NCBI GenBank assembly: GCA_002490705.1
Contig: DKUO01000029.1
Coordinates: 1-42,284 of the forward strand
Source: Lachnospiraceae bacterium UBA7202
Lineage (GTDB): Bacteria > Bacillota > Clostridia > Lachnospirales > Lachnospiraceae
Direction of reading: 5' to 3'
DNA length: 42,284 nucleotides
Part shown: positions 39,767-42,284 of the stretch, piece after piece
Position numbering within the stretch: position 1 is the stretch's first letter
Layout of the letters: every line of letters starts with the position of its first letter
Position numbers and translations under genes: made by a program
Notes under the pieces: model-generated
The model's input: only the letters and a program-made list of their open reading frames with translations
What the model was told of the DNA's origin: nothing
The model's database searches: none

Positions 39767-40399
39767 ATGAGAAAAAAGGAACTGGCGCTTGTCGTGATTG
39801 ATAGACTGAAACAGGAATATCCGGAGGCCACATGCAGTCTGGACTACAATGAGGCATGGAAGCTGCTTGTCAGCGTGCGGCTGGCGGCTCAGTGTACCGA
39901 CGCCAGAGTGAATGTGGTGGTGGAAAAGCTTTACGAGAAATTTCCTGATGTGGACGCGCTGGCGGCGGCTCACGTGGAGGAGATTGAGGCCATTGTGCAT
40001 CCCTGCGGCTTGGGAAACAGCAAAGCCAGAGATATCAGCGCCTGTATGAAGCAGTTAAAGGAAGAATACGGCGGACAGGTGCCGGATGATTTTGACGCCC
40101 TGTTAAAGCTGCCCGGCGTGGGAAGAAAGAGCGCCAACCTGATTATGGGCGATGTGTTCGGAAAGCCGGCGATCGTCACGGATACGCACTGTATCCGCCT
40201 GTGTAACCGCATTGGTCTGGTGGATCAGATCAAAGAGCCGAAGAAGGTGGAAATGGCGCTGTGGAAGATTGTGCCGCCGGAGGAAGGAAACGATCTGTGC
40301 CACAGGTTTGTCCTGCATGGCAGGGAGGTCTGCACGGCGCGGACGAAGCCGTATTGCGATAAGTGTTGTCTGGCGGATGTGTGCGGGAAGCATTTGTAG
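39767..40399 (+). CDS. nth: Endonuclease III
   Basis: Predicted 210 residues from ATG 39767. Helix-hairpin-helix LPGVGRKSANLIMG holds the catalytic Lys, and IVTDTHCIRL the catalytic Asp. The [4Fe-4S] cluster has the classic C-x6-C-x2-C-x5-C spacing (CTARTKPYCDKCCLADVC). It is a DNA glycosylase/AP lyase that removes oxidised pyrimidines in base excision repair. Confidence 0.96.
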   Translation: MRKKELALVVIDRLKQEYPEATCSLDYNEAWKLLVSVRLAAQCTDARVNVVVEKLYEKFPDVDALAAAHVEEIEAIVHPCGLGNSKARDISACMKQLKEEYGGQVPDDFDALLKLPGVGRKSANLIMGDVFGKPAIVTDTHCIRLCNRIGLVDQIKEPKKVEMALWKIVPPEEGNDLCHRFVLHGREVCTARTKPYCDKCCLADVCGKHL

Positions 40400-40438
40400 G
40401 TCTTATCGCGGCGGAAGGCAGAGAGGGGCAAAGGACAG

Positions 40439-41191
40439 ATGGAAGAAACAAACGTATTTCAGAGCGCTTTATCAAATTTTGCCACGGATGTGGCCTGCGG
40501 CGGTGCGATCAGGCATCTCACGGATATCGGCTATACGCTGGACCAGATCGTGGCGCGTCTGGATTATCCCACATCCAGAGAGAGGGCGCAGCGGATCATG
40601 ATGGAGCATCTGTATCAGAGCCGTGTACTTTTGCGGGAAGAACCCTCCGAGGCTTTATTTGAGGAACAAACGCAGTTTGTAGAGGAGCAGGATGCTTTCG
40701 GCAGGCGTTCATTGCGGAAAACAAAGATTGACCATAATAGTCATAACAAAGTGACAAATGCGCCGGATTTGACAATGTTGTCGCAACGGAAGGAGCTGGC
40801 GCAAACACGGAATATTTTATGGAAGGAATCTTTGTACGATCCAAGACGGGACGGAAAACTGACAGAATTGTTACATAGGAAGTGCGAAAAGCACGGGGAA
40901 ACCTACAGTTACGTATCTTGCCCTTTTGGAAAATGCATAAATGACCAAGATGGTCAAAGCAAGAACTCCCAACAGAAATTTTCCGCAGAGGAAATGAGCT
41001 GCCTGAACGGCAGACAGCGGGAATATCTGGCAGGCATCCGCTGGGAACAGCCTGTCCTGTTTCACAGACTGAACCGGCGGATGCTGGAGATTATCAGTAA
41101 GTTATATGAGGCGGGAGCCTATGGCGGCGCCTGCTATTTTACCACCGGACAGGAGAAATTAACCATACCGGTCAAGGTTGCCCGAGGCTGA
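40439..41191 (+). CDS. Hypothetical protein downstream of nth
   Basis: Predicted 250 residues, not recognised. The N-terminal 65 residues look helical (FATDVACGGAIRHLTDIGYTLDQIVARLDYPTS ERAQRIMMEH in pattern), resembling a helix-turn-helix-like fold. The middle is polar and lower in G+C. The C-terminal 60 residues (GRQREYLAGIRWEQPVLF) are again ordered. Cys residues in YVSCPFGKC could bind a metal. The start follows AAAGGA. It ends 9 bases from the convergent transporter gene. Confidence 0.65.
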   Translation: MEETNVFQSALSNFATDVACGGAIRHLTDIGYTLDQIVARLDYPTSRERAQRIMMEHLYQSRVLLREEPSEALFEEQTQFVEEQDAFGRRSLRKTKIDHNSHNKVTNAPDLTMLSQRKELAQTRNILWKESLYDPRRDGKLTELLHRKCEKHGETYSYVSCPFGKCINDQDGQSKNSQQKFSAEEMSCLNGRQREYLAGIRWEQPVLFHRLNRRMLEIISKLYEAGAYGGACYFTTGQEKLTIPVKVARG

Positions 41192-41200
41192 TCCGAAGGG

Positions 41201-42238
41201 TTACCATAGTCCCATCAAATGCTGCATGATAAGGCTGACGGCAGTGATGCCGGCCCAACAGCAAAAGCCCATGAGGATAGGTTTCCCGCCGGTTTTAATC
41301 AGCTTAACGATATCAGTGTTTAACCCGATGGCCGCCATGGCAAGGACGATAAAGAACTTGCTCAGTTCTTTTACCGGCGAGAAGATGCCGGAGTCCACAC
41401 CGCAGGACACCGAGATCGTGGTGATGATGGAAGCGGCGATAAAATACAGAATAAACATGGGAAAAATCTGTTTCAGGCTGACCTTTTTCCCTTCCGCGCC
41501 GTCCGCCTTTTCGCGGCGTGTCCGAAGAAAGGCGAGCACCAGCGTGATCGGGATGATGGCTAACGTCCGGGTCAGCTTGACGGTGACAGCCGTATCCAGT
41601 GTGGCAGAACCAAGGCCCCACATGTTATCCCAGGTGGAAGCCGCCGCAGTCACAGAGCTGGTGTCGTTGACAGCGGTTCCGGCGAAAATGCCGAAGGCCT
41701 CGCCGCTTACGGTGGAAAAACCGATCAGCTTGCCGAAGGTGGGAAAGACGATGGCGGCCAGTACGTTGAAGAAGAAAATGACGGAGATAGCCTGCGCCAC
41801 TTCCTCATCGTCAGCGTCGATCACCGGAGCGGTGGCAGCAATCGCCGAGCCGCCGCAGATGGAAGAGCCGACGCCGATCAGCGTGGAAATCTTGCCGGGT
41901 ATGTGCATTGCCTTGTGTAAGACGAAAGCGATAATCAGGGATACGGTAATGGTGCTTACAATGATCGGAAGAGACTGTTTTCCGGTTTGCAGGATAACGT
42001 TCAGATTCAAACCGAAACCAAGCAGGATTACGGCCCATTGTAAAATTTTCTTGGAAGTGAATTTGACGCCCGTCTCAAAGGGCGTTTTGTTTTTGATAAA
42101 GATGGTGATGATCATGCCGGCAATAATGGCAATGACCGCACCGCCGATGATCGGGAACTGTTTGCCGAGAAACCAGGAAGGGACTGCGATGCACAGGCAC
42201 AGCAGAAAGCCCTTCCAGTTTTTTTGAAAGAAATTCAT
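41201..42238 (-). CDS. YeiH-family putative sulfate exporter
   Basis: Predicted 345 residues. ATG 42238 (MNFFQKNWKG) is placed by GGAGGG 7 bases upstream; an upstream in-frame ATG at 42256 overlaps that site. About ten membrane segments, with conserved GVGSSICGGSAIAATAPVI, FPTFGKLIGFS and AGTAVNDTSSVTAAAS, the signature of UPF0324/YeiH. Members are thought to export sulfate or sulfite and often lie next to a LysR regulator; none is inside the window. The 46 bases upstream contain a GGTAG/CTACC dyad (42262-42279) that could be an operator. Confidence 0.9.
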   Translation of the reverse strand: MNFFQKNWKGFLLCLCIAVPSWFLGKQFPIIGGAVIAIIAGMIITIFIKNKTPFETGVKFTSKKILQWAVILLGFGLNLNVILQTGKQSLPIIVSTITVSLIIAFVLHKAMHIPGKISTLIGVGSSICGGSAIAATAPVIDADDEEVAQAISVIFFFNVLAAIVFPTFGKLIGFSTVSGEAFGIFAGTAVNDTSSVTAAASTWDNMWGLGSATLDTAVTVKLTRTLAIIPITLVLAFLRTRREKADGAEGKKVSLKQIFPMFILYFIAASIITTISVSCGVDSGIFSPVKELSKFFIVLAMAAIGLNTDIVKLIKTGGKPILMGFCCWAGITAVSLIMQHLMGLW

Positions 42239-42284
42239 TTTATGACCCTCCCTCATAAGATGGTAGTGTCAAATGCTACCTTCT

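Noticed and set aside
41178..42227. 350-residue plus-strand frame opposite the YeiH gene
   Set aside because: Mirror of a membrane protein coding sequence; the minus-strand product has the family motifs and a ribosome binding site.

Overview
The window looks like a chromosome segment from an anaerobic gut Clostridia bacterium, most likely a Lachnospiraceae relative. The reasons are strong AGGAGG-type ribosome binding sites, frequent TTG/GTG starts, the chromosomal order rho-rpmE-DUF1385-prmC-prfA, small Clostridia-type families (DUF4250, DUF4364, DUF975, DUF5722), and a CIRCE-controlled clpB. I cannot name a species from the sequence alone.

Bases 1 to about 14,660 are accessory DNA and look like the integrase end of an integrative element. 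They hold a small type II toxin-antitoxin pair, a MerR regulator on the minus strand, and a well-formed promoter driving a short leader ORF. That ORF contains a (CCAAG)n five-base tandem repeat. Next come a heavily folded leader, a receiver-only response regulator and a 2,512-residue membrane-anchored surface protein. The right end has a winged-helix regulator with a degenerate receiver domain, a small sigma-like factor, a 600-base GC-rich stretch without a convincing gene, a small membrane protein, an excisionase-like protein and a Tn916-type tyrosine integrase. The integrase stops about 130 bases before the intact CIRCE/promoter of clpB, so the junction with the host chromosome lies in that gap. 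The left end was not found and may lie outside the window.

Bases 14,675 to 33,320 are ordinary chromosome: clpB; an LD-carboxypeptidase; a DUF4250 protein overlapping a corrinoid-activator-like 2Fe-2S/ASKHA protein; an apparent operon of a DUF975 membrane protein, a two-component pair and a polysaccharide deacetylase; a membrane-anchored glycosidase-like protein; two minus-strand genes (DUF4364 and malic enzyme); then rho, rpmE with a structured leader, DUF1385, prmC and prfA.

Bases 33,320 to 35,700 are an AT-rich island directly after prfA. It carries a short RelA/SpoT-type alarmone synthetase overlapped by a 76-residue partner gene (a layout typical of toxSAS toxin-antitoxin pairs), four degenerate 20-base repeats, and a 48-base in-frame relic of a second prfA 3' end. 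The relic stop codon overlaps the start of a GNAT acetyltransferase. This is a direct scar of insertion or recombination. Two nearly matching copies of one promoter unit flank the island.

Bases 35,700 to the end are housekeeping-like: a hemerythrin/CheX-like/receiver fusion, an S1-domain protein, a HAD phosphatase, a CPBP membrane protease, endonuclease III, an unrecognised protein, and a YeiH-type exporter on the minus strand.

The best candidates for something undescribed are the repeat-containing leader with its folded RNA upstream of the regulator/adhesin pair (1,708-2,155), and the alarmone-synthetase module inserted at the prfA 3' end (33,244-34,650).
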